NCBI RefSeq assembly: GCF_000803645.1 | Contig: NZ_CP009122.1 | Location: 286,501 to 350,500 of the forward strand | DNA from: Sphingopyxis fribergensis | GTDB taxonomy: Bacteria > Pseudomonadota > Alphaproteobacteria > Sphingomonadales > Sphingomonadaceae | DNA: 64,000 bases | Direction of reading: 5' to 3' | In this document: piece after piece, positions 16,779 to 25,999 of the stretch | Numbering within the stretch: position 1 is the stretch's first letter | Layout of the letters: each line of letters begins with the position of its first letter | Position numbers and translations under genes: made by a program | Notes under the pieces: model-generated | What the model saw: only the letters and a program-made list of their open reading frames with translations | What the model was told of the DNA's origin: nothing | The model's database searches: none

Positions 16779-17228
16779 ATGGCTCGAGCTAGACGCAGCT
16801 TCAAGCTCCGGCTTTCGCCGGCAGGGCTCGACGTTCTCATCGACTCGCATTGCCATCTGATTCGCGTGACGCGTTCGCTGATCGCCTGGGGCACGACCCT
16901 CCATATAGCGGTCGAACATCTCAGCACATTATCGACCGACGAGATCATCGAGCAGTTGAAAGTGCACCAGCTCGACTGCCTGGGTGGCGCCGAGGAGCAT
17001 CATGTCGGGGCGTCCAACCGGCTCTGGGATATCGCAACCAGCATCACCGAGCGGGTCCAGGAGACGTCGCCCGACGGACGCCAGCCCAATCTTGGCACCA
17101 TTTATCTATTGGCGCTAATCCAGGTGCCAAAAGCGGGAAAATCAGATTTGATGAGCGCCTTTGACCGCGCTTTGCAATCGGGAGCGCGATCGCCGGCCTC
17201 TGGCGGGGTTAATGATCTTACAGGGTAA
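16779..17228 (+). CDS. Unknown 149-aa protein divergent from the tra operon
   Basis: Soluble, no signal peptide or membrane segment. The start is supported by a GGAGAGGGAG purine-rich site just before the ATG. Visible features are a basic N-terminus (MARARRSFKLRLSPAG), a His/Cys stretch 'IDSHCHLIRVTRSLIAWG', and 'CLGGAEEHHVGASNRLWDIATSI'. It is transcribed away from the tra operon and ahead of an XRE regulator gene, so a plasmid-transfer control or accessory role is plausible. No family recognised. Confidence 0.6.
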   Translation: MARARRSFKLRLSPAGLDVLIDSHCHLIRVTRSLIAWGTTLHIAVEHLSTLSTDEIIEQLKVHQLDCLGGAEEHHVGASNRLWDIATSITERVQETSPDGRQPNLGTIYLLALIQVPKAGKSDLMSAFDRALQSGARSPASGGVNDLTG

Positions 17229-17340
17229 ATCGCGACAACTTGGCCGAGGTTGTATCTTGACGATGGTGGTAAGTACACCTTAGCGTTCGACTTACGGAAT
17301 TGCCTTGGCGGGCGGTATCTCCCTGTAAGGAGACGCGGAC

Positions 17341-17760
17341 ATGTCGCAATGTTTAGCGATTTCCGTTGCCGAAAGTCCAATCCTGTACGTCAAAGTACAG
17401 TCCGGGCGACAAATTGAAGAGGCACGGAAGAAGAGGCGCCTGACGCAACGCGATTTGGCGCGAGAGCTTGGTATGGGCGTACGCTGGCTTCGCGAGATCG
17501 AAGGCGGCAATCCCCGCTCACGGCTAGACGATCACCTCATCTGTGCCTACCGGCTTGGTCTGTCGACCGGACATATCCTGATACCGCTGCTATTTGCGGG
17601 CCAGAAAATGTCCTTTCCTCGCCAGTTGGCAACAGGTGATCTTAGCGACCTTGAGCGGATGTGCATCGAACTCATCGCTCAGCGAAACCTCGACCATCTG
17701 ACACAGGCTCTGACGCCAGCCTGGTCGGCCGTGGCTGTTCCAGGGGTTACTGGCCTATGA
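17341..17760 (+). CDS. XRE-family helix-turn-helix regulator
   Basis: 139-aa DNA-binding protein. The HTH lies at about residues 22-60 ('IEEARKKRRLTQRDLARELGMGVRWLREIEGG'), followed by a helical C-terminus. AAGGAG precedes the ATG by about 8 bases. It is followed by a gntR gene in ATGA overlap, giving a two-regulator operon. Upstream, 9-bp inverted copies CTTACAGGG (17217-17225) and CCCTGTAAG (17321-17329) flank the promoter region, and GTAAGT/ACTTAC arms (17269-17274, 17290-17295) lie inside; these may be autoregulatory sites. Whether it controls the tra operon or the lasso genes cannot be told. Confidence 0.8.
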   Translation: MSQCLAISVAESPILYVKVQSGRQIEEARKKRRLTQRDLARELGMGVRWLREIEGGNPRSRLDDHLICAYRLGLSTGHILIPLLFAGQKMSFPRQLATGDLSDLERMCIELIAQRNLDHLTQALTPAWSAVAVPGVTGL

Positions 17761-18389
17761 TGTCGGCGATGGATCCTCCGCTCCACGAGCGCGTGTACGA
17801 AGGACTCAAGGAGGATTACCTTGCGGGTCATTTCGTGCCGGGCAAGAAGATCGATATCCAGGATCTCGCCACCCGTCATCGGTCGAGCAAGACGCCTGTG
17901 CGGGAAGCGGCGTTTATACTGGTGGGGGAGGGGCTTCTCGCGCATCATTCGGACGGCGGATTCCTCGTGCCGGTCAGGGAACCGGCCGAACTCGTCGAAC
18001 TCCTCGCCTGGCATATGCAGTTGATGGCGGCAACGCTAACCAGACTGAGAGAGACAGCCATGCGAGAGGCGCTCCAGCAAAGTTTGGCTTTATCATCCAT
18101 ACCCTCACCAGTTTCTGTCGCTAACCTCGCTTCGGATATTTTCAGTTCGTTGGCCGCAGCCACCGGAAACCGTCAAGCGTTGATAGAAGTTCGACGTGTC
18201 AACGAAAGGCTTCACTACAGCCGAATCGCCGATGCAATAGATCCCGAACTCGCTGAAAAGGAGCTCGTTACGATCGCCGGCGTCGACGCTGCGAACTTAC
18301 CAAAAGCTACGCGTCGACGGATTGAAGCATATCACATGCGGAAAATCGCGCATCAGCAAAAACTTATCAAATCATCAGAGCATCTATAA
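17757..18389 (+). CDS. GntR-family transcriptional regulator
   Basis: 210-aa regulator. The N-terminal winged helix (about residues 8-72) has the GntR pattern 'ERVYEGLKEDYLAGHFVPGKKID', 'LATRHRSSKTPVREA' and 'LVGEGLLAHHSDGGFLVPV'. An all-helical C-terminal domain of FadR/FCD type follows; the metal-binding histidines of FCD are not obvious. ATG at 17757 overlaps the XRE stop (ATGA). It ends 182 bases before the lasso precursor, on the same strand, so read-through into the lasso genes is possible. Confidence 0.85.
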   Translation: MMSAMDPPLHERVYEGLKEDYLAGHFVPGKKIDIQDLATRHRSSKTPVREAAFILVGEGLLAHHSDGGFLVPVREPAELVELLAWHMQLMAATLTRLRETAMREALQQSLALSSIPSPVSVANLASDIFSSLAAATGNRQALIEVRRVNERLHYSRIADAIDPELAEKELVTIAGVDAANLPKATRRRIEAYHMRKIAHQQKLIKSSEHL

Positions 18390-18400
18390 AAACATATAAT
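18372..18400 (+). promoter_or_regulatory. Possible promoter ahead of the lasso precursor
   Basis: An exact TATAAT (18395-18400) lies in an AT-rich patch just after the gntR stop. The -35 position 17 bp upstream (TCATCA, 18372-18377) matches poorly. The precursor start is 171 bases downstream, leaving a long leader. Sphingomonad promoters often differ from this consensus, so this is only a candidate. Confidence 0.25.
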
Positions 18401-18570
18401 TTTCAGAGACATCCACTCAGGAACCGTCCACGAAATCCGTGCCGAACGGTCCCATTGCCGATGGTGCGGAATATCACGCCAATCTGTCCCGATATATCCC
18501 CGCCCGCCAGTGTCGAACTCCATTACTTTTGGATCGCCGCACTCTTGCGGCAGTTTCTGAGGAGTGTGTC

Positions 18571-18711
18571 ATGGAACGGAATGACGATCGTAACATCGAC
18601 AAGCTGATCGACCTTGGTTCGGTGGTCGCCGAAACGAAGGGCGGCGCGAACAGCGGCGATGACAGCTTCCTTCAGCGGCAGCCCACCGGCATCGGCCTCG
18701 AGGACGACTGA
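18571..18711 (+). CDS. Lasso peptide precursor (A gene)
   Basis: 46-aa precursor of a ribosomally made, threaded lasso peptide. The leader (residues 1-23) ends 'LIDLGSVVAETK', with the conserved Leu/Gly pattern recognised by the RRE and Thr at -2. The core is residues 24-46 and starts GGANSGDD. Gly1 would be joined to an Asp side chain: Asp7 and Asp8 are both available, and Asp8 would give the 8-residue ring seen in several proteobacterial lasso peptides. The tail contains 'RQPTGIGLEDD', similar in style to caulonodin tails. GAGGAG at 18559-18564 sets the ATG at 18571. Longer upstream readings in this frame have no such support. Confidence 0.9.
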   Translation: MERNDDRNIDKLIDLGSVVAETKGGANSGDDSFLQRQPTGIGLEDD

Positions 18712-18767
18712 AGGCTGTGGCGCGCGTCGTAACTGGCGCGCGCCATAACCAAAGTGAGGGGAGCCAG

Positions 18768-19442
18768 ATGCAATATCAAATGCGAAAAGACCTTTATCAT
18801 TGCGTTGCAGGACAAGAGGTTATCTTTCTCGATCTTTTCAAAGATCGGTATCTCGCGCTCCCTCGGTGTAGCACCCAAGCCTTCAGGCGCCTTGTGGCGG
18901 GAAACGGGAACGCTTTTGACGGAGATAAGGATGCTCTCGCACCGCTAGTGAATGCGGGATATCTCTTAGCCGGTTCCTCGGACTTCCAGGACTCCTATAG
19001 ACCTGCAACCGAGATTCCGACCGGCGATATCTCGTTCGGCAAGAGGCAGCCTTTTCGTATCCGGCAGTTTCTGGTCGCGCTATACTGGGAACTGCTCACA
19101 TCCGCGATGCTGAAATTCACTCCATTGGCGTCGGTGGTCGCGCGCTACCGGAACACTCGACGCAACTGTACCAAGGATGGAGAAATCGCTACGTCCAAGG
19201 TGCACCAATGGGCGTCCGCCTTTGATAGCACCGCCTTGATCCTAGGACGGGCGGATCGTTGCCTTGTTCGATCGCTGGCAATGTTCAACGTCCTCCGCAG
19301 AAGCGGCGTTGCAGCGGAATTCATCATTGGGGTCCGATCAGATCCATTCTCAGCGCATGCGTGGGTGCAGCGCGAAGGCGTCGTCCTGAACGACACCATT
19401 GAGCAAATCACCAACTACACCCCGATCCTGGTAATCACGTGA
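18768..19442 (+). CDS. Lasso peptide B protein: RRE plus leader peptidase
   Basis: 224-aa fusion protein that binds the leader and cuts it off. The N-terminal RiPP recognition element (PqqD-like, about residues 1-75) reads 'KDLYHCVAGQEVIFLDLFKDRYLALP'. The C-terminal domain is a transglutaminase-like cysteine protease with Cys165 ('GRADRCLVRSLAMFNVLRR'), His197 ('SAHAWVQ') and Asp209 ('VVLNDTIEQ'). Proteobacterial clusters typically carry this fused form rather than separate B1/B2. ATG at 18768 is supported by GAGGGGA upstream; a GTG at 18717 would add 17 residues. It overlaps the next gene by 4 bases (GTGA). Confidence 0.92.
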   Translation: MQYQMRKDLYHCVAGQEVIFLDLFKDRYLALPRCSTQAFRRLVAGNGNAFDGDKDALAPLVNAGYLLAGSSDFQDSYRPATEIPTGDISFGKRQPFRIRQFLVALYWELLTSAMLKFTPLASVVARYRNTRRNCTKDGEIATSKVHQWASAFDSTALILGRADRCLVRSLAMFNVLRRSGVAAEFIIGVRSDPFSAHAWVQREGVVLNDTIEQITNYTPILVIT

Positions 19443-21187
19443 CAGTCGACTTTTTCTCTATACTAGGCCGTGAGGCGCAACCTGTTACCCCAATCAACGG
19501 GCGTCTGCCAGCTGCCTTGGAATGGACGGACATCGCAGCTCACTCTTTATTGGCGCTCAGCGGTCATGGGAAATCACTTGTGCTCCTAGGCGACGCTGGC
19601 TTTGTCATTGGCACATTGTTCCATCGTCACGGTCCAGCAGAGCCCGTCTATGCGCTCGAACTCAAAGACGTCGAAGCGATCACGGCAACAAACGGACAGC
19701 ATTTGGTCGATCGCTTCTGGGGTGCTTACATCGCCGTCATCCGAAAGCAAGATCGACTGATTGTCCTCAGGGATCCATCTGGCACCCTTCCTTGCTACTA
19801 TGTTGCGTCTGGCGAACAACTGCTGTTGGCCTCCAATCCTTCGTTTTTCAGTATAGCGACCGGAAAGACTCACGATATCGATTGGCCCCAACTGGCTAGG
19901 GCGCTAGCTCTTGGCGATCTCTCCGAAGAGTCTACGGCGCTTGCTACTGTCCGCCAGCTTTTGCCAGGAATGAGCCTACAGATTCGGAAAGCGGAGATAG
20001 CAAGTGAAATGCCATGGAATCCATGGACCTTCGCTTGCGATCCGACACATCGAAGCCTTGAAGACGGAGCTGAGGTCTTGCACCGCGTGACGCAATGCTG
20101 TGTAGGCGGTTGGGGCAAATTAGGCCGGCATGTTCTTTTGGGCGTCTCTGGTGGTCTTGATTCGTCGATCGTCGCAGCCTGTCTCAGGGCTTCAGCTAGA
20201 GACTTTGCATGTGTGACGCTAAAGACCGATGATCCGTTGGGAGACGAACGCGTATACTCTCGAGCCCTAAGCTCGCATATCGGTCAACCTCTGTTTGAAG
20301 AGAGCTATGGCTTGGAGGATGTGGACCTCGACCGGTCGTCGGTAAGCCACTTACCCAGGCCATTTGGCCGTCCAGAGGCGAGGGCTTACGATGCGGCCTT
20401 AGTGCGGGTGGCAAAGCAAATCAATGCCGACTCGATATTCACAGGGAACGGTGGCGATAACGTATTCTATATGAGCCGCTCCGCTAGGCCCCTGGCTGAT
20501 CTTTTCTCCGCAAATGGTTTATCGCTGGGCCTGCTCAGAACCACGCGCGACATCTCGAAGTTGACGGGATCGAATAGTGCTAATGTCATATGGCACGGGC
20601 TGCAGGCGTGGCGCAGAGCCGCGCGTGGCTATGCTTGGAAAATCGAACCACGCTTCCTATCAGATTCCGTGGTCCGGGCTTTGACTTCAGGGCCGGTTTA
20701 TCACCCATGGTTGGAGCAGCCGGAAGGATTTAGCCTGCCGGCAAAAGCCGCTCAAATCGCCATGCTAATTCGCATGCACCATTCGCTAGATGCCTATCGT
20801 GAACGAGAAGGGATATCAGTCTTCCATCCTTTGGCTTCACAACCGTTGTTGGAGGCCTGCCTGCGGATACCTTCTTGGCACCAATGCGATCAAGGTGTTG
20901 ATAGGGCTGTAGCGAGAAGAGCATTCCGTTCCTCGCTCCCAGATGTCGTAGTAAACCGCAGAAGCAAGGGCGGTCCACAGGGGTTTAGCTTTCAGGTATT
21001 CCATCGCTTTCGAAGGGGTATTATGGAGAGATTACTAGATGGTCGCCTAGCGCATGAAGGAATTATCGATAGGAACTCAGTGCATGCAGCATTTTCCTTA
21101 GATGGCCGTACGAGCGCAATGGATGTTGCGCGCTTGTTAATGTTGGTCGATGCTGAAGCATGGGTTGGACACTGGCGACCAAGATAA
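19439..21187 (+). CDS. Lasso peptide C protein: asparagine-synthetase-like macrolactam synthetase
   Basis: 582-aa enzyme that adenylates the Asp/Glu side chain of the core and closes the ring with the N-terminus. The N-terminal region is glutaminase-like but lacks the catalytic Cys2 (it begins MTVDFF). The ATP-binding PP-loop 'GVSGGLDSS' is at about residues 235-243. Further synthetase motifs are 'VTLKTDDPLGDERVYSRAL', 'IFTGNGGDNVF' and 'NRRSKGGPQGFSF'. The GTG start at 19439 overlaps the B gene stop. It is intact and has more AT-rich codon use than the tra genes. Confidence 0.93.
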   Translation: MTVDFFSILGREAQPVTPINGRLPAALEWTDIAAHSLLALSGHGKSLVLLGDAGFVIGTLFHRHGPAEPVYALELKDVEAITATNGQHLVDRFWGAYIAVIRKQDRLIVLRDPSGTLPCYYVASGEQLLLASNPSFFSIATGKTHDIDWPQLARALALGDLSEESTALATVRQLLPGMSLQIRKAEIASEMPWNPWTFACDPTHRSLEDGAEVLHRVTQCCVGGWGKLGRHVLLGVSGGLDSSIVAACLRASARDFACVTLKTDDPLGDERVYSRALSSHIGQPLFEESYGLEDVDLDRSSVSHLPRPFGRPEARAYDAALVRVAKQINADSIFTGNGGDNVFYMSRSARPLADLFSANGLSLGLLRTTRDISKLTGSNSANVIWHGLQAWRRAARGYAWKIEPRFLSDSVVRALTSGPVYHPWLEQPEGFSLPAKAAQIAMLIRMHHSLDAYREREGISVFHPLASQPLLEACLRIPSWHQCDQGVDRAVARRAFRSSLPDVVVNRRSKGGPQGFSFQVFHRFRRGIMERLLDGRLAHEGIIDRNSVHAAFSLDGRTSAMDVARLLMLVDAEAWVGHWRPR

Positions 21188-21249
21188 GCACGATAGTAAG
21201 TGTAGTTAGAAACCGCAAATCTATAAAGTAAAAACTTGCCTATGGCAAA

Positions 21250-23298
21250 TCAATCGTTCGATTGCCACTCGCCCTTGTCTCCAATCCCACGGAGCCAGTA
21301 ATCAAACCATCGAAGGTTGCGCTCATACGCTGAAAGTCTGTGCGCGGGCTGCCACTTTACATGATACTCATCAGGAAAAACGTACAGCGCCACCTGACGG
21401 CCTGCCTGCCTCAAAGCCATGTAGCTGGCAACAGCCCCTCGAAATTCGTCATCCGATTGTTGTATCAATAGAGGAGTTGAAACCTTCGCAGCATTGCTGA
21501 TGAGAGAAATATGCGACCAGAAATCCGAATTATATTCAACCAGTTTGGGCCAGCCTCGTTCGTGATATGCTTTCGCAGCAGCTGGTCCTACAAGCGCGTC
21601 TTGGTAAGGCTCCCAGCAACATCCACTTACTGATGCTGCGCTAAAGAGGGGGCTGTTGATAAGCGCGAATTGGACCGTCGAGGATCCATCGCTCAACCCG
21701 GTGATACCGACCTTGCGCGGATTTGCCATGCCGCGGTCGATGAGATTCTGAACAGCGATTTCAATTGCTGACAGAACACTTCTGCGGTCGCTGAAGCGTC
21801 TGAAAAAGCTGAGTTCATTAACTTCGCTTTTGTCGGAATTACGTTCGAGGTTGGCAACATCGGGCCGATTGACGCTCAAAACGGCATAGCCCCGATTTGC
21901 GAAAACCTGGATTGGGAACTCGTCTCCCACACCACCTCGCAGGAAGCCGCGGGATATGTATTGGACGACGATCAGTGGATAGGTGCGGCCTGGCACGTAT
22001 CCTACGGGATAGATCAGATCCCCGAATGCTTCAATCCCAAACACATTGCGCCAATGTAGACGCTCGACCTCACCCAATGAAAACCGCTGAAATACCTGAT
22101 TTGGTTCATATACTACCTTAACCCGACCGCTATCTGCGTCTAGAAGGACCAAATGTCGCGGTCGAGTCGACTGCTCGCGTGCACATAACAGGTGCTGATT
22201 GGCGGGCTGACAATCGAGCAACAAGTCCGGAGTGCTAAACAAGCGTCTAGGTGCCAATGACCCAGGCTTCCATTCATAAATCGCCGTTTCGCTGTCACCC
22301 CATCCGTCGCGGCGAATGAATTGAACATTCTCTCCGTCTTTCGTCCACCAGAGGGACAAAGCCCCGGCGCAAAATGCGGACGCGCAGATTTTCTCGTTGC
22401 CACCACGGTCCTGGACAGCCACTTTATTGCCACCCAAGCGGTTTCCGTCGCTTGCGACGGAAACAAGCGCCTTTCGACCGCCGTCAGAGACCGCAGTGGG
22501 GCCAGCCTTATCGGTTCTTGCTTGGCTCTCGAACTCGATCTTCTCCGCGGCCGTGGCATCCCTTACATGGCGCGTAGAAGGGTCGATCGTTCTTACGTGG
22601 ACGGAACTGGTCACCACGCGCGGACTATCGGCGAATAATGGAATAAAGCGCGCGTCGTATCGGAAGCCACGGCGCGCCTCGGAATGCAAAGCTTTGTTCA
22701 GCGCCGGATCCGGATAGCGCGACGAATAGACGAGATGGCTATTGTCCGCCAACATTGAAAACTCATCAACCCCCTCAGCTTCGCTCGACACCGCTTCGCT
22801 GCCCGCGCCATTGGCGGCGGCTCGCCATACTTGTGCCGCTGCTCCAGATCGCTTTAGAAAATAGACCCACTTTCCGTCATGCGACCAGATGAGTGGCGTT
22901 GCGGCTGCATATCCTGTTCGCACCGGTTCCCCTCCGATGCCGCTGACCATCTGGAAGTTGAAATCGCCGCCAGCGTCGATTGTTCTCACCCGCCCATGCG
23001 GGGCGACCTCAATTACATCGATGCGAAAGGAGTAGCGATTTATCGTGGGGTCGGCGGTCCTCACCTGGACCGCAACCAACTTCCGATCGGGCGAGAGGCT
23101 AAATATATGCTCCCCTTTCATGGGCCAAGAAGATCCAAAATCTGAGATGCGAACGAGATCTTCTGCAGTCAGGGGATTTTCGCGAGCGGTATTAGACACC
23201 GGCGGGTTTGCGCCGTTGGCGTAACTGGCGTTCCCGCTGCACGACAGAAGACATATAGCCGCTAGCGCTGCCGCATCCTTGCGAAGAATGCCGGACAT
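21250..23298 (-). CDS. Lasso peptide isopeptidase (prolyl-oligopeptidase fold)
   Basis: 682-aa secreted serine hydrolase. In astexin-type clusters this enzyme (AtxE family) cleaves the ring isopeptide bond and linearises the lasso peptide. The N-terminus has an export signal with a possible lipobox (ICLLSC). The middle is a beta-propeller; the C-terminal alpha/beta-hydrolase has the nucleophile elbow 'ITGLSDGSS' with Ser at about residue 536. The Asp region is 'LLIQQSDDEFRG' and the His region 'FPDEYHVKWQPAH'. It converges with the synthetase gene (62-base gap) and its start overlaps the receptor stop by 1 base (TAATG). An ordinary peptidase is unlikely given the neighbours. Confidence 0.88.
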   Translation of the reverse strand: MSGILRKDAAALAAICLLSCSGNASYANGANPPVSNTARENPLTAEDLVRISDFGSSWPMKGEHIFSLSPDRKLVAVQVRTADPTINRYSFRIDVIEVAPHGRVRTIDAGGDFNFQMVSGIGGEPVRTGYAAATPLIWSHDGKWVYFLKRSGAAAQVWRAAANGAGSEAVSSEAEGVDEFSMLADNSHLVYSSRYPDPALNKALHSEARRGFRYDARFIPLFADSPRVVTSSVHVRTIDPSTRHVRDATAAEKIEFESQARTDKAGPTAVSDGGRKALVSVASDGNRLGGNKVAVQDRGGNEKICASAFCAGALSLWWTKDGENVQFIRRDGWGDSETAIYEWKPGSLAPRRLFSTPDLLLDCQPANQHLLCAREQSTRPRHLVLLDADSGRVKVVYEPNQVFQRFSLGEVERLHWRNVFGIEAFGDLIYPVGYVPGRTYPLIVVQYISRGFLRGGVGDEFPIQVFANRGYAVLSVNRPDVANLERNSDKSEVNELSFFRRFSDRRSVLSAIEIAVQNLIDRGMANPRKVGITGLSDGSSTVQFALINSPLFSAASVSGCCWEPYQDALVGPAAAKAYHERGWPKLVEYNSDFWSHISLISNAAKVSTPLLIQQSDDEFRGAVASYMALRQAGRQVALYVFPDEYHVKWQPAHRLSAYERNLRWFDYWLRGIGDKGEWQSND

Positions 23299-25901
23299 TA
23301 GAAGCTCTTACTGATCGAAATGCTGAGGGATCGTCCAACGATGGAATAGTTGCTCGCGTCGTAGTGATATCCACCAGCAGCCGTTGTTCTTATGTAAGCA
23401 GGCTTTTCGTTAAAGATGTTGAGGGCTGAAATCGAAAAGCTAATGTTCGAGATCGCTGAGTGACCTGAAGGGGTTTCAAATTGAGCGACAAGATCGACGG
23501 TTTTGAAATCGCCGACATTCTCATAGGGCTGGAGCCGATTGTCGAAGGTGCCGCCAATATAAGAAAAAATTCCAGATAACGAAATAGTTTGATGTTTCCA
23601 TTCAAGAGATGAAGATGCCCGCCAATGAGGAGGTCGATACAGAATTCCCGCGAGTTGGACGACCGGCTGGTTGGCGCTCAGTTGCTGCTTGCTGGTGAGA
23701 TAGCTCGCGGCTCCATGTACGTTTAATTTGTCACGAGAGCCCAAGTCGATCCCATAGTCTAATGCAAGATCGATACCGTCAATCTTCTGTATGGCGGCGT
23801 TCTGTAGGTAGTTATTCACGATGGCAACGACATTGGCAGCCGCTGGATCGCCGCCCCCTTGGTTATACAAAGTGGTCGCACTGCTCAGCGCGGCAAGGAC
23901 CTGATCGCGGCTCGGATTGAGCGTCACATAAGCATTGTATATTGGCGAAAAGGCCTGTGAATTCTGCGGAATTGGAGAAACGGCGCGGTCTCTATATGAG
24001 ATATGGAAGTAGCTCGCGTCAATACGTAGTCCAGAGATAAAAAGGGGCGTAAACGTAGCAGTCGCGGTCAAGTTGGTCGCACGTTCTGGCTTCAGTTCCG
24101 GGTTTCCGCCGGACAAATAGAGGACTGTCCCGGGTGTAGGGCTGGTAGGGAAGAACTGAGTATCACCGACCTGTGAGTAAGCGCTTCTAGGCCGCCCTTG
24201 TTGGTACTGCGTAGGAGCTTTGAACGATTTTCCCCAGCTGAATTTGAACATAACATCGCGGATCGGAGCATAAATGAGACCCAGCTTTGGTGTCACGACG
24301 TTGCCGACGTGGCTAATATCCTCGTAACGTGCAGCCGCAGTTAATGTTAGCCGATTTACAAGGTCGATATTGTTATTTGGAGCGATGAGAGGGAGAAATA
24401 ACTCTCCAAAGCCATAAGTTGTCGTTTGAGCCTGGGTAAATGCGAGGGTCGGCCGAACGCCGCCCTGCTCGACTGTGCCTATGTCGAGTATGAACTTCGC
24501 TTCTCTTACACCGGCACCAGCGGCTAGACGAGCGCTTCCTCCTGGGAGTTCGAATAACGGGCCTTCAGCATTTGCCTCAATTGCCTTGAGGCGATTGGTG
24601 TAAACGCCTTGTTGAGTGAGATAGGGCACATTGCCGAATGCCACATACGCCAATTGTTTTGCACGGCTTTCGCCGAGTGTCCCAGCTAGTTTCAATTCCC
24701 AATCGTTGCTAAGAGCGAGTTTGAGGCTGGGGCTAGTTGTCCACGAGCGCGTGCTGATGCGGATATCGGCGCCTGAGCCAAGACAACCGTCAGTCACCGT
24801 GTAGTTTACACAGAGACGGCTCTTTCGGTTGTTGAACTGGGCATCGAGTTCGAATGAGATGCGGTCACTGATCTGTTGGTGCCCAGCAACCACGATGCTG
24901 TGCTGCTTTTGCCCGGCTTGGAGTGTATCAGAAGGATCGTTTGAACGTGTGTAAGAGCGCTGGCCTGCCGTGATGGGGGCAATGTCGCGATAATCGTACG
25001 CGGCCATAAAGCCGCCGCCGTACCACCGTTTGCCGGTTACAACGTTGAATTGGCGCTCAGAGTCGCCACCGTCCGTTGCGCCGCCAAAACGTGCCGACGC
25101 GATCGCGCCGTTGAAGTCCTTGCGTAGAATTACGTTTGCTACACCGCCGACCGCGTCGGATCCGTATAGAGCGGATGATCCGTCAGTCAGGACTTCTACT
25201 CGATCGATGGCTGCAAGAGGTAGAGCAGAGATATCCACTCCTTGACTCATTGCGTCGTAGGCGACCCGGTGTCCGTTGACGAGCGTCAGCGTCGCGTCTG
25301 CGCCGAGGCCACGAAAATTGAGAGTTGATGAGGAACTTACGTTCTCTGAAGTACCTTGTCCACCACCTGGAATTGTTGGATTTTGCCCTCCAGCATAGTT
25401 TTGAACGAGACTTCGCGCAAAAGTACCTAGATCGTTGATGCCCCGGCTTTTAATCTCTCCTCTCGTAGTAACAACGAGTGGTGAAACCGGCTCTCCCCCT
25501 CGGATGTGCGATCCCGTGACAACAATATCAGCCTGGCCCGCCGAGCGATCCGCTAGATCCCCCGACGGCTCCGATCGCCCCCGGATGATGATGACGTCCT
25601 TTCGGAACTGCGCCGCCAGGTCGGAACCTTCCAGCAGCACCCGGACGGCTTCGTCTACGCTATAGGTTCCGTGCAGCGCCGGAGCATGTCGCCCCAGCAC
25701 CGCCTCGGACGTGAATATGATCTCCTTGCCTGACTGACGGCTGACCGCTTTGAGGGCCTCCCCGAGGTCACCGGCCTCGATCTTGTATTCGATACGGCGT
25801 TGCTCCTGGGCAAGTGCGGAGGCGCCCGGAACAAGCGTACCAATCGCCACCGCAGCAAGGAGCGCACAACGAAACCGTGACCGAGACCGCATCCGAACCA
25901 T
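23298..25901 (-). CDS. TonB-dependent receptor with STN signalling domain
   Basis: 867-aa outer-membrane receptor of the transducer class. The signal peptide (LLAAVAIGTLVPGASALAQ) is followed by an STN domain ('YKIEAGDLGEALKAVSRQSGKEIIFTSEAV', about residues 40-110). Then come the plug ('RSAGQADIVVTGSHIRGG', 'LNFRGLGADATLTLVNGHRV', 'VEVLTDGSSALYGSDAVGGVANVILRK' region) and a beta-barrel ending in the outer-membrane signature 'SLSISISKSF'. ATG at 25901 has an AAAGGGGG-like site upstream. The STN domain and adjacent FecR/sigma genes indicate cell-surface signalling. The ligand is probably the lasso peptide or the target it mimics, by analogy with other lasso loci. Confidence 0.92.
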   Translation of the reverse strand: MVRMRSRSRFRCALLAAVAIGTLVPGASALAQEQRRIEYKIEAGDLGEALKAVSRQSGKEIIFTSEAVLGRHAPALHGTYSVDEAVRVLLEGSDLAAQFRKDVIIIRGRSEPSGDLADRSAGQADIVVTGSHIRGGEPVSPLVVTTRGEIKSRGINDLGTFARSLVQNYAGGQNPTIPGGGQGTSENVSSSSTLNFRGLGADATLTLVNGHRVAYDAMSQGVDISALPLAAIDRVEVLTDGSSALYGSDAVGGVANVILRKDFNGAIASARFGGATDGGDSERQFNVVTGKRWYGGGFMAAYDYRDIAPITAGQRSYTRSNDPSDTLQAGQKQHSIVVAGHQQISDRISFELDAQFNNRKSRLCVNYTVTDGCLGSGADIRISTRSWTTSPSLKLALSNDWELKLAGTLGESRAKQLAYVAFGNVPYLTQQGVYTNRLKAIEANAEGPLFELPGGSARLAAGAGVREAKFILDIGTVEQGGVRPTLAFTQAQTTTYGFGELFLPLIAPNNNIDLVNRLTLTAAARYEDISHVGNVVTPKLGLIYAPIRDVMFKFSWGKSFKAPTQYQQGRPRSAYSQVGDTQFFPTSPTPGTVLYLSGGNPELKPERATNLTATATFTPLFISGLRIDASYFHISYRDRAVSPIPQNSQAFSPIYNAYVTLNPSRDQVLAALSSATTLYNQGGGDPAAANVVAIVNNYLQNAAIQKIDGIDLALDYGIDLGSRDKLNVHGAASYLTSKQQLSANQPVVQLAGILYRPPHWRASSSLEWKHQTISLSGIFSYIGGTFDNRLQPYENVGDFKTVDLVAQFETPSGHSAISNISFSISALNIFNEKPAYIRTTAAGGYHYDASNYSIVGRSLSISISKSF

Positions 25902-25999
25902 TCTTGCCCCCTTTGAAAATCCCGACAAGTTGGCGGGAGTTTCAGGGAGCATCGCAACAAATCTGCAATCTACGGGGTAGGGGGTAAAATAATCTCCGG

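Noticed and set aside
18439..18570. Longer 90-aa reading of the lasso precursor from 18439
   Set aside because: The upstream part has no leader features; the strong ribosome-binding site and conserved leader length place the start at 18571.
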